DNA of 62,047 bases from contig NZ_NSEB01000023.1 of assembly GCF_002734215.1 (NCBI RefSeq), positions 1-62,047 on the forward strand, in the 5' to 3' direction. The notes below the pieces were generated by a model. The model was not told the DNA's origin. It did not search any database and saw only the letters and a program-made list of their open reading frames with translations. Made by a program: the position numbers and the translations under genes. Position 1 is the first letter of the stretch. Each line of letters begins with the position of its first letter. This DNA comes from Fredinandcohnia onubensis. GTDB lineage: Bacteria; Bacillota; Bacilli; Bacillales; Bacillaceae_L. This document shows, one piece after another, positions 8,138 through 17,414 of the stretch.

Positions 8138-8662
8138 TTTTGGAACATATTTAAAGATTTCATGTGATTCAAAGCTATCTACTAACCGGTTAAGCCAAAA
8201 ATAATATTCTATCGCATTGTTCAACTTCGCGATATCGTTTTCTGCTTCTCCTTTAACTTCTTCGCTAATTTGTTCGTCCTCTAAGAGTTCCTTCAGATCA
8301 GCTAAAGATTTCTGAATGGCACTTACATTCATGGAAATGCCACTCCTCCATTTTATCGTAAAAAAGTCAATAAAGGTTTGATACCAATCTTCTTCAACCT
8401 CATAAAGGTCTTTTCGAATCCCTTTTTTCCATATCTTATCAACCATTTTCAAATCCACTAAGTTACGTACGGAGGTACTCATACTCGTTTTACTCATGCC
8501 TAGCTCTTGTTTCATATCATCCAGCGTCATCGGCTCGTCATGAAAATACATGAGACCCCAAAGTCTTCCAACTGAAGGTGTTACTCCATATAAATTCATA
8601 TTTTGAGCAATCGCATCAATCACACGTTCTCGGGCTTTTTCTAGCTTGTCTATGCCTTGCAA
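8132..8662 (-). CDS. GbsR/OpcR-type MarR-family regulator of glycine betaine genes
   Basis: This 176-residue winged-helix repressor of the GbsR group contains a helix-turn-helix around residues 30-75 (GRLWGLMYFHDEPMTLDDMKQELGMSKTSMSTSVRNL), which is how these proteins begin. GbsR-type proteins in Bacillus sense choline and repress betaine synthesis or uptake genes. This gene is divergent from the opuA operon that starts 327 bp away, so it most likely controls that importer. A choline-binding role is family knowledge. No choline oxidation genes are in the window. Confidence 0.82.
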   Translation of the reverse strand: MQGIDKLEKARERVIDAIAQNMNLYGVTPSVGRLWGLMYFHDEPMTLDDMKQELGMSKTSMSTSVRNLVDLKMVDKIWKKGIRKDLYEVEEDWYQTFIDFFTIKWRSGISMNVSAIQKSLADLKELLEDEQISEEVKGEAENDIAKLNNAIEYYFWLNRLVDSFESHEIFKYVPKE

Positions 8663-8988
8663 ATAGATTCACATCCTACATCAAAGGTTTGATATATATA
8701 GACTACTCATTTGGACATTGAATGTAAAGGGGAGGTGCTGAAAGGATTATGGAGGATTATGGAGGAATTCTATGCATTTTGAATGTGAAGTACGTACAGT
8801 TTTTACTTTACAAACTTTACGGTTGCATATCACGTAATATCAGCTTTGAGTATTTTGGAAATCATTACTACAATTAAAAGGTCAATGTGACTATTGCTTT
8901 CTACACAGGATACAGTAGTTTGTGTGAATACCATAATGGGCGGTTTGTATTAGACAAGTTTACAGCAAGAAAAAATTGAGGTGACAGA
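8663..8988 (+). promoter_or_regulatory. Divergent regulatory region between the GbsR-type gene and opuA
   Basis: This 326-base gap must hold promoters for both directions and probably the operator of the GbsR-type repressor. It contains a short tandem duplication of GGATTATGGA near 8743-8766 and a TTTACTTTACAAACTTTACGG segment near 8801-8822 with repeated TTTAC steps that could be an operator. I cannot place a promoter with confidence. No small gene is evident. Confidence 0.35.
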
Positions 8989-10239
8989 ATGGAAAGTGAG
9001 AAACAAGCAAAAATAAAGGTTTCTAGCGTAACAAAAATTTTTGGGCGTTCGTCTAAAAAAGCTATTCAACTTTTAAAAGAAGGAAAAACAAAACAAGAAA
9101 TCTTAAAAAGCACTGGTTCAACAGTCGGTGTAAATCAAGCAAGTTTTGAGGTATATCCCGGAGAGATTTTTGTGATTATGGGTTTGTCTGGAAGTGGGAA
9201 ATCTACCTTGGTTCGTCTTTTAAATAGATTAATAGAACCAACTTCTGGTCAAGTTTTAATTGATGGAAAAGACGTCGTATCCATGAATAAAGAAGAAATT
9301 CGAGAAGTGCGTAGGAAAAAAATGAGCATGGTGTTTCAACGCTTCGCATTATTCCCACATAAAACGGTTCTTCAGAATACGGAATACGGACTAGAAATTC
9401 AAGGAATAGCAAAGCAAGAACGTTCACAAAAAGCGTTCGAAGCGCTTAAATTAGTCGGTCTAGAAGGCTATGAAAATCAATATCCTGACCAACTTAGTGG
9501 TGGGATGCAGCAGCGTGTTGGACTTGCAAGAGCGCTCGCTAATGACCCGGATATTTTATTAATGGACGAAGCATTTAGTGCCCTAGATCCATTAATTCGT
9601 AAAGATATGCAGGATGAATTGATTGAGTTACAAGGCTCTATGGAAAAAACAATTGTCTTTATTACACATGACCTTGACGAAGCCTTAAGAATCGGTGACC
9701 GTATCGCACTAATGAAGGACGGAAACATCGTACAAATCGGAACCCCTGAAGAAATACTTATGAATCCATCTAATGAATATGTAGAAAGATTTGTTGAGGA
9801 TGTTGATTTATCGAAGGTACTTACTGCTGGCCATATTGTCAAACGAGCGGAAACCGTTCAGGTTGATAAAGGAGCAAGACTTGCGCTTAAAATCATGAAA
9901 GATAATGGTTTATCGACTGTCTATGTTGTTGACAAGCAAAAAAGACTCGTTGGGGCAGTTAGCGCAGTAGAAGCTTCAAAAGCGGTCGAGCAAAATTTAA
10001 CATTGGCCGATGTCATGGAAACAAATCTTAAAACGGTTGATACAAGTACATTACTTGTTGATCTATTCGATGATGTTTCACAAGCTATTATTCCAGTGGC
10101 TGTAGTTGATGAACAAAATCGACTTAAGGGGATTGTCATTCGAGGTGCCGTGATAGGCGCACTTGCTGGTAATGACACATATATTAATGACTTTGGGGCT
10201 GAACAACTCCCTCCAAGTGATGAAAGGGAGGCTTTATAA
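8989..10239 (+). CDS. opuAA: Glycine betaine ABC transporter ATP-binding subunit
   Basis: This 416-residue cytoplasmic ATPase energises osmoprotectant import. It has the OpuAA-type N-terminal extension (residues 1-50), Walker A GLSGSGKST at 65-73, the ABC signature LSGGMQQRVGLARAL, Walker B ILLMDEAFSALDP and the switch FITHDLDEAL. A tandem CBS pair follows in the last 140 residues, which in this family senses ionic strength or cyclic di-AMP. The stop overlaps the next start by one base, indicating translational coupling. Its length fits OpuAA (about 418). The divergent GbsR-type gene is the probable regulator. Confidence 0.93.
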   Translation: MESEKQAKIKVSSVTKIFGRSSKKAIQLLKEGKTKQEILKSTGSTVGVNQASFEVYPGEIFVIMGLSGSGKSTLVRLLNRLIEPTSGQVLIDGKDVVSMNKEEIREVRRKKMSMVFQRFALFPHKTVLQNTEYGLEIQGIAKQERSQKAFEALKLVGLEGYENQYPDQLSGGMQQRVGLARALANDPDILLMDEAFSALDPLIRKDMQDELIELQGSMEKTIVFITHDLDEALRIGDRIALMKDGNIVQIGTPEEILMNPSNEYVERFVEDVDLSKVLTAGHIVKRAETVQVDKGARLALKIMKDNGLSTVYVVDKQKRLVGAVSAVEASKAVEQNLTLADVMETNLKTVDTSTLLVDLFDDVSQAIIPVAVVDEQNRLKGIVIRGAVIGALAGNDTYINDFGAEQLPPSDEREAL

Positions 10240-11087
10240 TGGAAGGTTTATTACCAAAGCTGCCAATAGCAGATTGGATTGATATATTTGTAGACTGGTT
10301 AGTCTCAAACTTCGAATTTTTATTTGAAGGGATTGCAGTGGGACTTGAAGGATTTGTAGAAGGAATTGTTGCAGGATTTGGATTTATTCCTTCTATTCTA
10401 TTAGCTCTTATCTTGGGCGTTGTAGCCTGGAAAATTTGTAATTGGAAAATTGCACTTTTTACCTTAATTGGTTTATTTATAATCGATAATCTAGGTTACT
10501 GGGACAATATGCTTCAAACAATTGCCCTTGTATTAACATCTGTCGGGATATCAGTCATTCTTGGAATACCACTAGGAATATGGGCCTCACAAAGTAAAAC
10601 TGTGGGTAGTATCGTGATTCCGATATTAGATTTCATGCAAACAATGCCTGCATTTGTTTATTTATTACCGGCAATCTTTTTCTTTAATATCGGAGTTGTA
10701 CCTGGTGTTGTGGCGTCAGTTATCTTTGCAATGCCACCAACGATTCGACTAACGATACTTGGAATTACCCAAGTACCACAGGATTTAATCGAGGCAACTG
10801 AAGCTTTTGGATCTACAACAAAACAAAGATTAGTTAAAGTTCAAATTCCACTAGCTATGCCAACAATTATGGCAGGTATTAACCAAAGCATCATGCTTGC
10901 TTTATCCATGGTTGTAATTGCCTCAATGGTAGGTGCACCAGGATTAGGAGCAGATGTATATCGAGCTGTTACACAGCTGCAAACAGGAACTGGTTTTGAA
11001 GCTGGTCTAGCGATTGTTATTGTGGCAATCATCTTAGACCGGATTACTCAAAATATAGGAAAAACTAAACAAGGGGGAACTGCTTAA
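10239..11087 (+). CDS. opuAB: Glycine betaine ABC transporter permease subunit
   Basis: This 282-residue permease has about seven hydrophobic spans. The cytoplasmic coupling loop that contacts the ATPase is visible as the EAA-type segment EATEAFGSTTKQRLVKVQIPLAMPTI (about 185-210). The N-terminal stretch (FVDWLVSNFEFLFEGIAVGLEGF) is typical of OpuAB. Start and stop codons overlap both neighbours by one base (TAATG), so the three subunits are translated as a unit. Confidence 0.93.
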   Translation: MEGLLPKLPIADWIDIFVDWLVSNFEFLFEGIAVGLEGFVEGIVAGFGFIPSILLALILGVVAWKICNWKIALFTLIGLFIIDNLGYWDNMLQTIALVLTSVGISVILGIPLGIWASQSKTVGSIVIPILDFMQTMPAFVYLLPAIFFFNIGVVPGVVASVIFAMPPTIRLTILGITQVPQDLIEATEAFGSTTKQRLVKVQIPLAMPTIMAGINQSIMLALSMVVIASMVGAPGLGADVYRAVTQLQTGTGFEAGLAIVIVAIILDRITQNIGKTKQGGTA

Positions 11088-11986
11088 TGTTAAAAAAAGT
11101 AGTCAAAGCATCATTAGCAATTGGATTTACTCTAGGACTTGCTGCATGTGGTGGCAATTCGGATGAGGCGGGAACGACATCTTCTTCTTCAGCATCTGTA
11201 GGAGAAAGTGTAGATTATGAGATTGTTGGAATCGATCCCGGTGCAGGAATCATGAAGGCAACTGCTTCGGCGATTGAAGAATACGGTCTAGAAGATTGGA
11301 CTTTAGTAGAAGGCTCTGGTGCAGCGATGACAGCATCACTTAAAAAGGCATATAACAAAGAAGAACCGATTATCATCACTGGTTGGACGCCACACTGGAA
11401 ATTCTCAGCTTTCGATCTTAAATACCTTGAGGATCCTAAAGGAGTATATGGTGGAGAAGAAAACATCCATACGATTGCACGAAATGGTTTAAAAGAAGAT
11501 CTACCAGCTGTTTATACGTTATTAGACCAATTCAATTGGACGTCAGATGATATGGGAAGTGTAATGGTAGATATTAATGAAGGAACAAAACCAGAAGAAG
11601 CTGCTGCAAAATGGATTGAAGAGAATCCAGATAAAGTTGCAGAGTGGACTGAAGGTGTAGAAGAAGGAAATGGCGAAGAAGTAAAATTAGCCTACGTTGC
11701 GTGGGATAGTGAAATCGCAAGTACCAATATTGTGGCTAACGTTTTAACAGATTTAGGCTATAAAGTGAAAATGAGTCAAGTTGAGGCCGGCCCAATGTGG
11801 ACTGGTGTAGCTGATGGATCTGTTGATGCACACGTAGCTGGATGGTTACCTGTAACTCATGCTGATTATGTAGAGAAATATGATGGTCAGTTTGAAGATC
11901 TAGGTTCAAACCTTGAAGGTACTAAAATCGGCTTAGTTGTACCAGCTTACATGGATATTGACTCAATCGAAGACTTAAAAGAATAA
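11087..11986 (+). CDS. opuAC: Glycine betaine-binding lipoprotein
   Basis: This 299-residue substrate-binding lipoprotein has a signal peptide with lipobox LAAC, making Cys21 the lipidated residue. A serine-rich linker follows, then the periplasmic-binding fold. Tryptophan-containing motifs such as GWTPHWKF (about 105-112) and AGWLPVTHADY supply the aromatic cage that binds quaternary amines. It is the last gene of the operon and a terminator lies 31 bp beyond. Proline betaine or related solutes may also be carried. Confidence 0.93.
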   Translation: MLKKVVKASLAIGFTLGLAACGGNSDEAGTTSSSSASVGESVDYEIVGIDPGAGIMKATASAIEEYGLEDWTLVEGSGAAMTASLKKAYNKEEPIIITGWTPHWKFSAFDLKYLEDPKGVYGGEENIHTIARNGLKEDLPAVYTLLDQFNWTSDDMGSVMVDINEGTKPEEAAAKWIEENPDKVAEWTEGVEEGNGEEVKLAYVAWDSEIASTNIVANVLTDLGYKVKMSQVEAGPMWTGVADGSVDAHVAGWLPVTHADYVEKYDGQFEDLGSNLEGTKIGLVVPAYMDIDSIEDLKE

Positions 11987-12016
11987 GAGTCATTAAAGTA
12001 AAGATAAGTTAAAAAG

Positions 12017-12053
12017 AAACTGTACATTCTATAAAGGGTGTACAGTTTTTTTC
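12017..12053 (+). terminator. Terminator of the opuA operon
   Basis: AAACTGTACA and TGTACAGTTT pair around a 12-base loop, followed by a T run. Confidence 0.88.
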
Positions 12054-12111
12054 TATTTAATGGGTATAATGTCAATGATGTTGTACTTTTTCCGAAATGA
12101 GGTACTTATTT

Positions 12112-15100
12112 ATGAACATAAGCAAATTTTCGATAAAACGACCTATATTTACGTTGGTGACAATGTTTTTAGTGATTATTCTAGGATTCGTTTCCTTAAT
12201 GAATATCCCACTTAAATTAATCCCAGAAATCAATCCACCTGTAGGTGTAGTGGTTGCCAATTATTTTGGAGCAAGTCCAAATGAAGTTTCTGAAAAAGTG
12301 ACAAAACCCCTTGAACAAAGTTTGTCAACCTTGCCCGGCTTAAAAACGATGTCCTCCACTTCTCAGGAGGGGGCAGCTCTAATCTTACTGCAGTTTTCAT
12401 GGACAACCTCCATTGATGATATTGAAAATGACATTCTAAGTAGGATTAACCAAACACAAATTACCGATGATGCAGAGGCGCCTCGGTTTCTAAAATTCGA
12501 TCCTTCTCAGTTTCCGATTATTCAATTGTCGCTTAGCATGGAAGGGGATGAAAAAGGACTCCAAGAGCTTGCAGAAGGTTTAACAACAGAGCTCAATAAA
12601 GTTGAAGGTGTTGCAAATGTTAATCTGTCAGGTGTTGTAACAGAAGAAATAAAAGTTGAACTTGATCAAGAACAGTTAGAAGAGTACGCTCTGAGCCAGG
12701 CTGATATTGTAAACATTCTCAGAGCAAACTCCGTCTCATTACCAGGAAATACAATTGAATCTGAAGGCAGAGAACTTACTACAAGAGTCATTAGTAAACT
12801 GACTTCGGTTCAGGACTTAGAGGAGCTTTCTATAACAATTGACCCACTGCTTGGTGAAAGGGTGTATCTTGGAGACCTTGCTGAGGTTAAAATTGTGCCC
12901 GAATCACAGAAAACCATCACTCGAGCCAATATGGAACCAGCGATGTTAGTCAGCGTCCTCCAAGAATCAGACGCAAATACCGCGCAAGTATCAAAAGCCT
13001 TCCAAACAGAATTAGAAAAAAAGCTTTCTCAGGACAAATATAAAAATGTCCAGGCAGAAGTACTGTTTGATCAAGGGGATTATGTCAAAATCGCAATAGG
13101 AAATATTACAAGTACATTGCTGTTAGGTGGACTGTTCGCGATGATTGTCCTCTTTTTCTTCCTTAGAAGTGTAAAGAGTCCACTCATTATCGGGATTGCG
13201 ATTCCATATTCCGTCATTGTTACTTTTGTGCTCATGTATTTTTCAGATTTCTCGTTAAATATTCTTACGTTAGGTGGATTAGCGCTCGGTATTGGGATGC
13301 TCGTTGATAATTCAATCGTCGTCATTGAAAATATCTATCGTCATTTATCAATGGGGAAAGAACCAAAACAAGCTGCAGCCGATGGAACAAAGGAAATTGG
13401 AACGGCGATTATAGCATCGACTTTAACGACGGTAGCCGTCTTTTTACCAGTTGTTTTTATTACCGGTTTAATCGGGGAATTGTTTACTGAATTTGCTGTA
13501 ACGATTGCGTTTAGTTTATTCGCATCTCTCGTGGTGGCACTAACAGTTGTTCCAATGCTAGCCAGTCGATTCTTAAAGAAACCAAATGAGGATCTTGAGA
13601 AAAAACGTCAATCATCAAGAGGCATGCGTTTTTTAGAAAATGCCACGAGATGGTCACTGGGACATCGTTTCATTGTCCTTTTGCTCACGATTTTATTGTT
13701 TGCGGCCAGTATTTTCGGGTTGTTTAGAGTCGGAACCGAGTTCATACCAAAAAGTGATGAAGGCTTTTTTACAATTAATTTAAAGCTTGAAAATGGAACG
13801 CCACTAGACGAAACACAAAAAATAGTAGGTGATATTGAAAATATCTTAGAAAAAGAGGCAGACGTTGATGTATTTGTAAGCCTGATAGGCTCTACCCAGG
13901 AGAAAAGTTTCAGGGGTGGAGGAAGTTCGAATGAAGCAGAAATTTATGTGAAAATGGTTGGATTCGAGGAACGTGAGCGCTCCACATTTGAGTTTGTTGA
14001 CGAGACAAAATCGAAAATTGAGACTCCAGTTATCGAACTTCATCCAGAGGCAAAAGTAAGATTTAATTTACAGTCCTCATCAGGTTCAACTCCGAACACT
14101 TTGCAGTTTCATGTAAAAGATACAGATAAAAACAGGCTAAATGAAGCAGTTTCAAGGCTTTCGGAAGCGCTGGTTGATTTGAAAGATGTAACAGAGGTTT
14201 CAACAGATGTATCGAAAACAATTGAGGAACTTCAAATTACGATTGATCAAGAAAAAGCATTTGAGGAAGGACTTGCGCCTGTACAAATCGCCTCAACGGT
14301 AAATGATGTTACAAGAGGGACGAGAGTGTTTCAGCTAACTGATGAAGACAATCAAATTTATCCGGTTACTGTAAGCTATGATCGAGATTTTACAAACGAT
14401 ATCGAGGGTTTAGGGAACCTACTTTTAAAAACTCAAGCAACTTCTTTTGTGCCTCTAAAGGAAGTGGCAGATATTGAAATTGGCGAGGGGCCGCTAACCG
14501 TACGGAGAATTGACCAGCAACATGCCGTACAATTTACGGTCAAATACGTGACGACAACGAATCTTGGTGCAATTTCGAAAAAGGTGGATGAAGTAGTAGC
14601 AGACCTTGAACTTTCTGATGAAACAGACATCGTCTACAGTGGTGATAAGGAACTGTTAGAATCCTCAATAGATCAAATGGTCCTTGCATTTGTGCTCGCA
14701 CTTACGTTGATTTATATTGTAATGGCAGCACAGTTTGAATCATTAAAATATCCGTTTGTTATTATGTTTACGGTTCCGTTAATGGTCATCGGGGTTGCAT
14801 TTGGCCTTTATCTCACAAATACTCCAATCGGAATTACGGCCATCATCGGAATTATCGTGCTAGCGGGTATTGTGGTAAACAACGCAATCGTGATTGTTGA
14901 TTATATTAATAAGAAGAAAGAGGACGGTATGAGTTCACATGAAGCAATTGTTGTCGCGGTAAAAGATCGAACACGACCGGTGATGATGACAGCAACCACA
15001 ACTATTTTGGGGCTATTACCACTGGCATTTGGTATCGGTGAAGGCTCTGAAATCAACCAACCGATGGGAATTACCGTCATTGGAGGTTTGATCAGCAGTA

Positions 15101-15180
15101 CCTTGTTAACTTTATTTATCATTCCAATTGTGTACAGCTTGTTTGACAAGGAAACGAGGAGGAGAGCTAGAGAGGAATAG
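12112..15180 (+). CDS. RND-family efflux transporter (AcrB/SwrC-like)
   Basis: This protein of about 1022 residues has the two-fold RND layout: a membrane span near residue 10-30, a large extracytoplasmic domain, six spans, then the same pattern again. The N-terminal pattern FSIKRPIFTLVTMFLVIILGF and the paired GGLALGIGMLVDNSIVVIENI and GIIVLAGIVVNNAIVIVDYI segments (TM4 and TM10) are family hallmarks; the aspartate in the first is the usual proton relay. I begin at 12112 because GAGGT is well placed there, unlike the ATG at 12097. SwrC of Bacillus, which exports surfactin-type lipopeptides, is the nearest known relative. The substrate here is not known. No membrane-fusion partner gene is adjacent. 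Confidence 0.85.
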   Translation: MNISKFSIKRPIFTLVTMFLVIILGFVSLMNIPLKLIPEINPPVGVVVANYFGASPNEVSEKVTKPLEQSLSTLPGLKTMSSTSQEGAALILLQFSWTTSIDDIENDILSRINQTQITDDAEAPRFLKFDPSQFPIIQLSLSMEGDEKGLQELAEGLTTELNKVEGVANVNLSGVVTEEIKVELDQEQLEEYALSQADIVNILRANSVSLPGNTIESEGRELTTRVISKLTSVQDLEELSITIDPLLGERVYLGDLAEVKIVPESQKTITRANMEPAMLVSVLQESDANTAQVSKAFQTELEKKLSQDKYKNVQAEVLFDQGDYVKIAIGNITSTLLLGGLFAMIVLFFFLRSVKSPLIIGIAIPYSVIVTFVLMYFSDFSLNILTLGGLALGIGMLVDNSIVVIENIYRHLSMGKEPKQAAADGTKEIGTAIIASTLTTVAVFLPVVFITGLIGELFTEFAVTIAFSLFASLVVALTVVPMLASRFLKKPNEDLEKKRQSSRGMRFLENATRWSLGHRFIVLLLTILLFAASIFGLFRVGTEFIPKSDEGFFTINLKLENGTPLDETQKIVGDIENILEKEADVDVFVSLIGSTQEKSFRGGGSSNEAEIYVKMVGFEERERSTFEFVDETKSKIETPVIELHPEAKVRFNLQSSSGSTPNTLQFHVKDTDKNRLNEAVSRLSEALVDLKDVTEVSTDVSKTIEELQITIDQEKAFEEGLAPVQIASTVNDVTRGTRVFQLTDEDNQIYPVTVSYDRDFTNDIEGLGNLLLKTQATSFVPLKEVADIEIGEGPLTVRRIDQQHAVQFTVKYVTTTNLGAISKKVDEVVADLELSDETDIVYSGDKELLESSIDQMVLAFVLALTLIYIVMAAQFESLKYPFVIMFTVPLMVIGVAFGLYLTNTPIGITAIIGIIVLAGIVVNNAIVIVDYINKKKEDGMSSHEAIVVAVKDRTRPVMMTATTTILGLLPLAFGIGEGSEINQPMGITVIGGLISSTLLTLFIIPIVYSLFDKETRRRAREE

Positions 15181-15189
15181 GGGTAGTTA

Positions 15190-15449
15190 TTGTGAATATT
15201 GGAAAGGTGCAGGGGGTTTGTGGTTGATATGAATAGAGTGTTGGGTAATTATGGTAAATATGGTGGAATAAATAGTGGATATTCTAGGGTTATTGGGTAA
15301 TGTTGGGAATAGTGATGGGATAAGTGATAGATATGAATGTGGTTTTGGGTAATGTTGGAAAAGGTGATAGCATAAGTGGTACATAAGATAGGGACTTTGG
15401 ATAATAAAGGAAAAACTGGTGTTTAATAAGCCCAATGAAGAACATTTCC
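15190..15449. repeat. Degenerate 52-bp tandem array in a convergent gap
   Basis: TTGGGTAAT or close variants recur at 15241, 15293 and 15345, with related starts at 15190 (TTGTGAAT) and 15397 (TTGGATAAT). This gives steps of 51, 52, 52 and 52 bases. Units share the pattern TTGGGTAATGTTGGAAAAGG and a later ATAAGTG. The array is strand-asymmetric (G-rich on the plus strand), has about four or five decayed units and fills the gap between the 3' ends of the RND gene and ligD. Frames across it give only low-complexity peptides, so I do not call a gene. Confidence 0.65.
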
Positions 15450-15533
15450 AGCGAAAATCACAACTCAAATGTCCTTCATCACCCAAAAAACCAGATGCAC
15501 CCACCCACATCCAATCCACCCACATCGCCTGGC

Positions 15534-17369
15534 CTAGCTTTGCCTCAAAAACTCCAGCACAGGCTCAAATGGCTGTTTCTCTTTCGCATCAAAATAATGC
15601 GCAAAGGGGCAGCCATTTTGATTGATTCTCTCAATGATAGTCTCCAACGGAAAGTCTTCAATCGACAATTCGTCCGTGATCTCTTCCCAATAAAGAGGGG
15701 TGGCAACATAGGCCCCATCATTCCCACGGACCGAGTAGGGTGCTACAATCGTTTTACCTTCAGCATGTTGCACGTAATCTACATACATGCGGTTTCCCCG
15801 ATTTTTTTTCAATCTCTCAGTAGTAAACAGATCAGGCTCCATGGTTACTAAATAATTGGCGATAAACTCTGTAAATTGTCTTGTATCCTCATACGTGAAC
15901 TTGTTTTCCGGCAGGGGTATATAAATTTGCAAACCCTTATTTCCGGAAGTTTTTACAAATGATATTAGTTTTAGTCCGTCAAATACTTCTTTTAGGATGG
16001 TCGCGGCTTTTTTAGCGAGTGGAAAAGCAGCGCGGGACGGTGGATCCAAATCAAACACAATCTCAGATGGTCCTTTTGAATGAATTGTTCGAAACGGGAT
16101 ATGAAACTCGAAACTCAATTGATTTCCTAACCAAGAAAGGGTCTTTAAATCATTGCACACAATATATTCGATCCCATCTGACATTGAGGTCTGGATAAAC
16201 TCAGGTGCATACTCCGGGCAGTTTTTTTGATAAAACGACTCACCATACATCCCATGTGGATAACGAATGACAGTCAACAAACGCTCCTTTAAAAAAGGGA
16301 GCATATTGGGTGAAACCTCAACCAAATATTGAATATAATCGAGTTTGGTTATCGATTTATCCTTCCAAAGTGGCTTGTCAGGATGGGTAATCTCAATTTC
16401 TTTAGGTAGAAGCGGGGCATTATTACTGAGCTTTTCCCATGTGCAATCCTGCCATTCTACATCAAACCGGAACTGTGAGAAACTAGGCTGTCGTAATTGC
16501 TCTTTATACAATTCTAGATAAAAGAGTTCAACACAAATGCCAGGGCCGACTTTAATAAAACTAGCTGTTTCATCTGTAGAGTTAGTTTGTATAACTTGAA
16601 GGAGTGCTTGTCTTTCATCGGGAGAGAGACCATGTGAAAACAATCCTGCTTCATAGATTTGATTATTTCTTATAACACCGACATGAAAATAGGCATTTTT
16701 TTTATCGTAGCCTAGAATAAAAAAGACACCAACTTGCCAATTTTTAATTTTATACCAGTTAGTAGTGCGCTTGCCTTCCTCCCAGGTGCTATCTATCTTT
16801 TTTGCAATAATCCCTTCGGCTATTTGTTCAGTAGCATTCTTCCAAATCGCCTCGAGGTCTTCCTCGTATTTAATTAATTGGATGAGTTGGCTACTATTTG
16901 GATTAATGATATGGGAGAGATTGGCTTTACTAAAAAGTTTATAGAGTTCATCTTTCCTAACCTGAAATGGTTCAACCTTGAGATCCTGACCACCAAGCTC
17001 TAACAAATCAAAAACCAAATAATGAGCAGGCTTAGAAGCAGATGCCTGTGTTATTTTATCGGTGCTCCTTAATCGGCCTCGTTGCTGAATATATTCAAAG
17101 CTAGCTTTATAAGGTGACTCTAAGATACATAGTTCTCCATCAAAAATGAGTGGCAGGTAGGGAATCATCGCATCCGAAAGATTTTTACATTGATTAATAA
17201 TCTCTGGAAACTGTTCATTTAAGAGGTTTCCGTTCCTACTGATCAGCTGGATCCGATCTTTTTCCCAATGGAGCATCGCGCGGAAGCCGTCATATTTAAT
17301 TTCATATACCCAGTTTTGGCCAGTAGGGGCTTCGAAAATAAGGGTTGGAAGCATTGGTTTCAGCATCAT
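15534..17369 (-). CDS. ligD: ATP-dependent DNA ligase LigD (ligase-polymerase)
   Basis: This 611-residue non-homologous end-joining enzyme has the Bacillus order, ligase first and polymerase second. The N-terminal ligase domain holds the nucleotidyl-lysine motif EIKYDGFRAML (Lys25) and later nucleotidyltransferase motifs up to about residue 310. The C-terminal primase/polymerase domain (about 330-605) holds the metal-binding motif VFDLDPP and the FVKTSGNKGLQIY segment. The 3'-phosphoesterase domain seen in mycobacterial and Pseudomonas LigD is absent, as is usual for Bacillus. A strong AAAGGAG site precedes paired ATG codons at 17369/17366. It follows ku by 45 bp. Expression in sporulating cells or spores is known for the family. 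Confidence 0.93.
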   Translation of the reverse strand: MMLKPMLPTLIFEAPTGQNWVYEIKYDGFRAMLHWEKDRIQLISRNGNLLNEQFPEIINQCKNLSDAMIPYLPLIFDGELCILESPYKASFEYIQQRGRLRSTDKITQASASKPAHYLVFDLLELGGQDLKVEPFQVRKDELYKLFSKANLSHIINPNSSQLIQLIKYEEDLEAIWKNATEQIAEGIIAKKIDSTWEEGKRTTNWYKIKNWQVGVFFILGYDKKNAYFHVGVIRNNQIYEAGLFSHGLSPDERQALLQVIQTNSTDETASFIKVGPGICVELFYLELYKEQLRQPSFSQFRFDVEWQDCTWEKLSNNAPLLPKEIEITHPDKPLWKDKSITKLDYIQYLVEVSPNMLPFLKERLLTVIRYPHGMYGESFYQKNCPEYAPEFIQTSMSDGIEYIVCNDLKTLSWLGNQLSFEFHIPFRTIHSKGPSEIVFDLDPPSRAAFPLAKKAATILKEVFDGLKLISFVKTSGNKGLQIYIPLPENKFTYEDTRQFTEFIANYLVTMEPDLFTTERLKKNRGNRMYVDYVQHAEGKTIVAPYSVRGNDGAYVATPLYWEEITDELSIEDFPLETIIERINQNGCPFAHYFDAKEKQPFEPVLEFLRQS

Positions 17370-17390
17370 ACCACTCCTTTATCTAAGGGG

Positions 17391-17412
17391 AGAGCTCCTT
17401 ATTAGGAGCTCT
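17391..17412 (-). other. Intercistronic hairpin between ku and ligD
   Basis: AGAGCTCC and GGAGCTCT form a perfect eight-base-pair stem with a six-base loop just after the ku stop codon. There is no T run on the minus strand, so it is more likely an mRNA-stability or processing element than a terminator. Confidence 0.55.
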
Positions 17413-17414
17413 AA

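Noticed and set aside
12097-12111. Earlier ATG for the RND exporter
   Set aside because: No ribosome site precedes it; its own first codons supply the GAGGT site for the ATG at 12112.
15187-15525. A 112-codon frame across the 15 kb array on the minus strand
   Set aside because: It has no ribosome site, its composition is dictated by the repeat, and it would overlap the end of ligD's convergent gap with no recognisable protein features.
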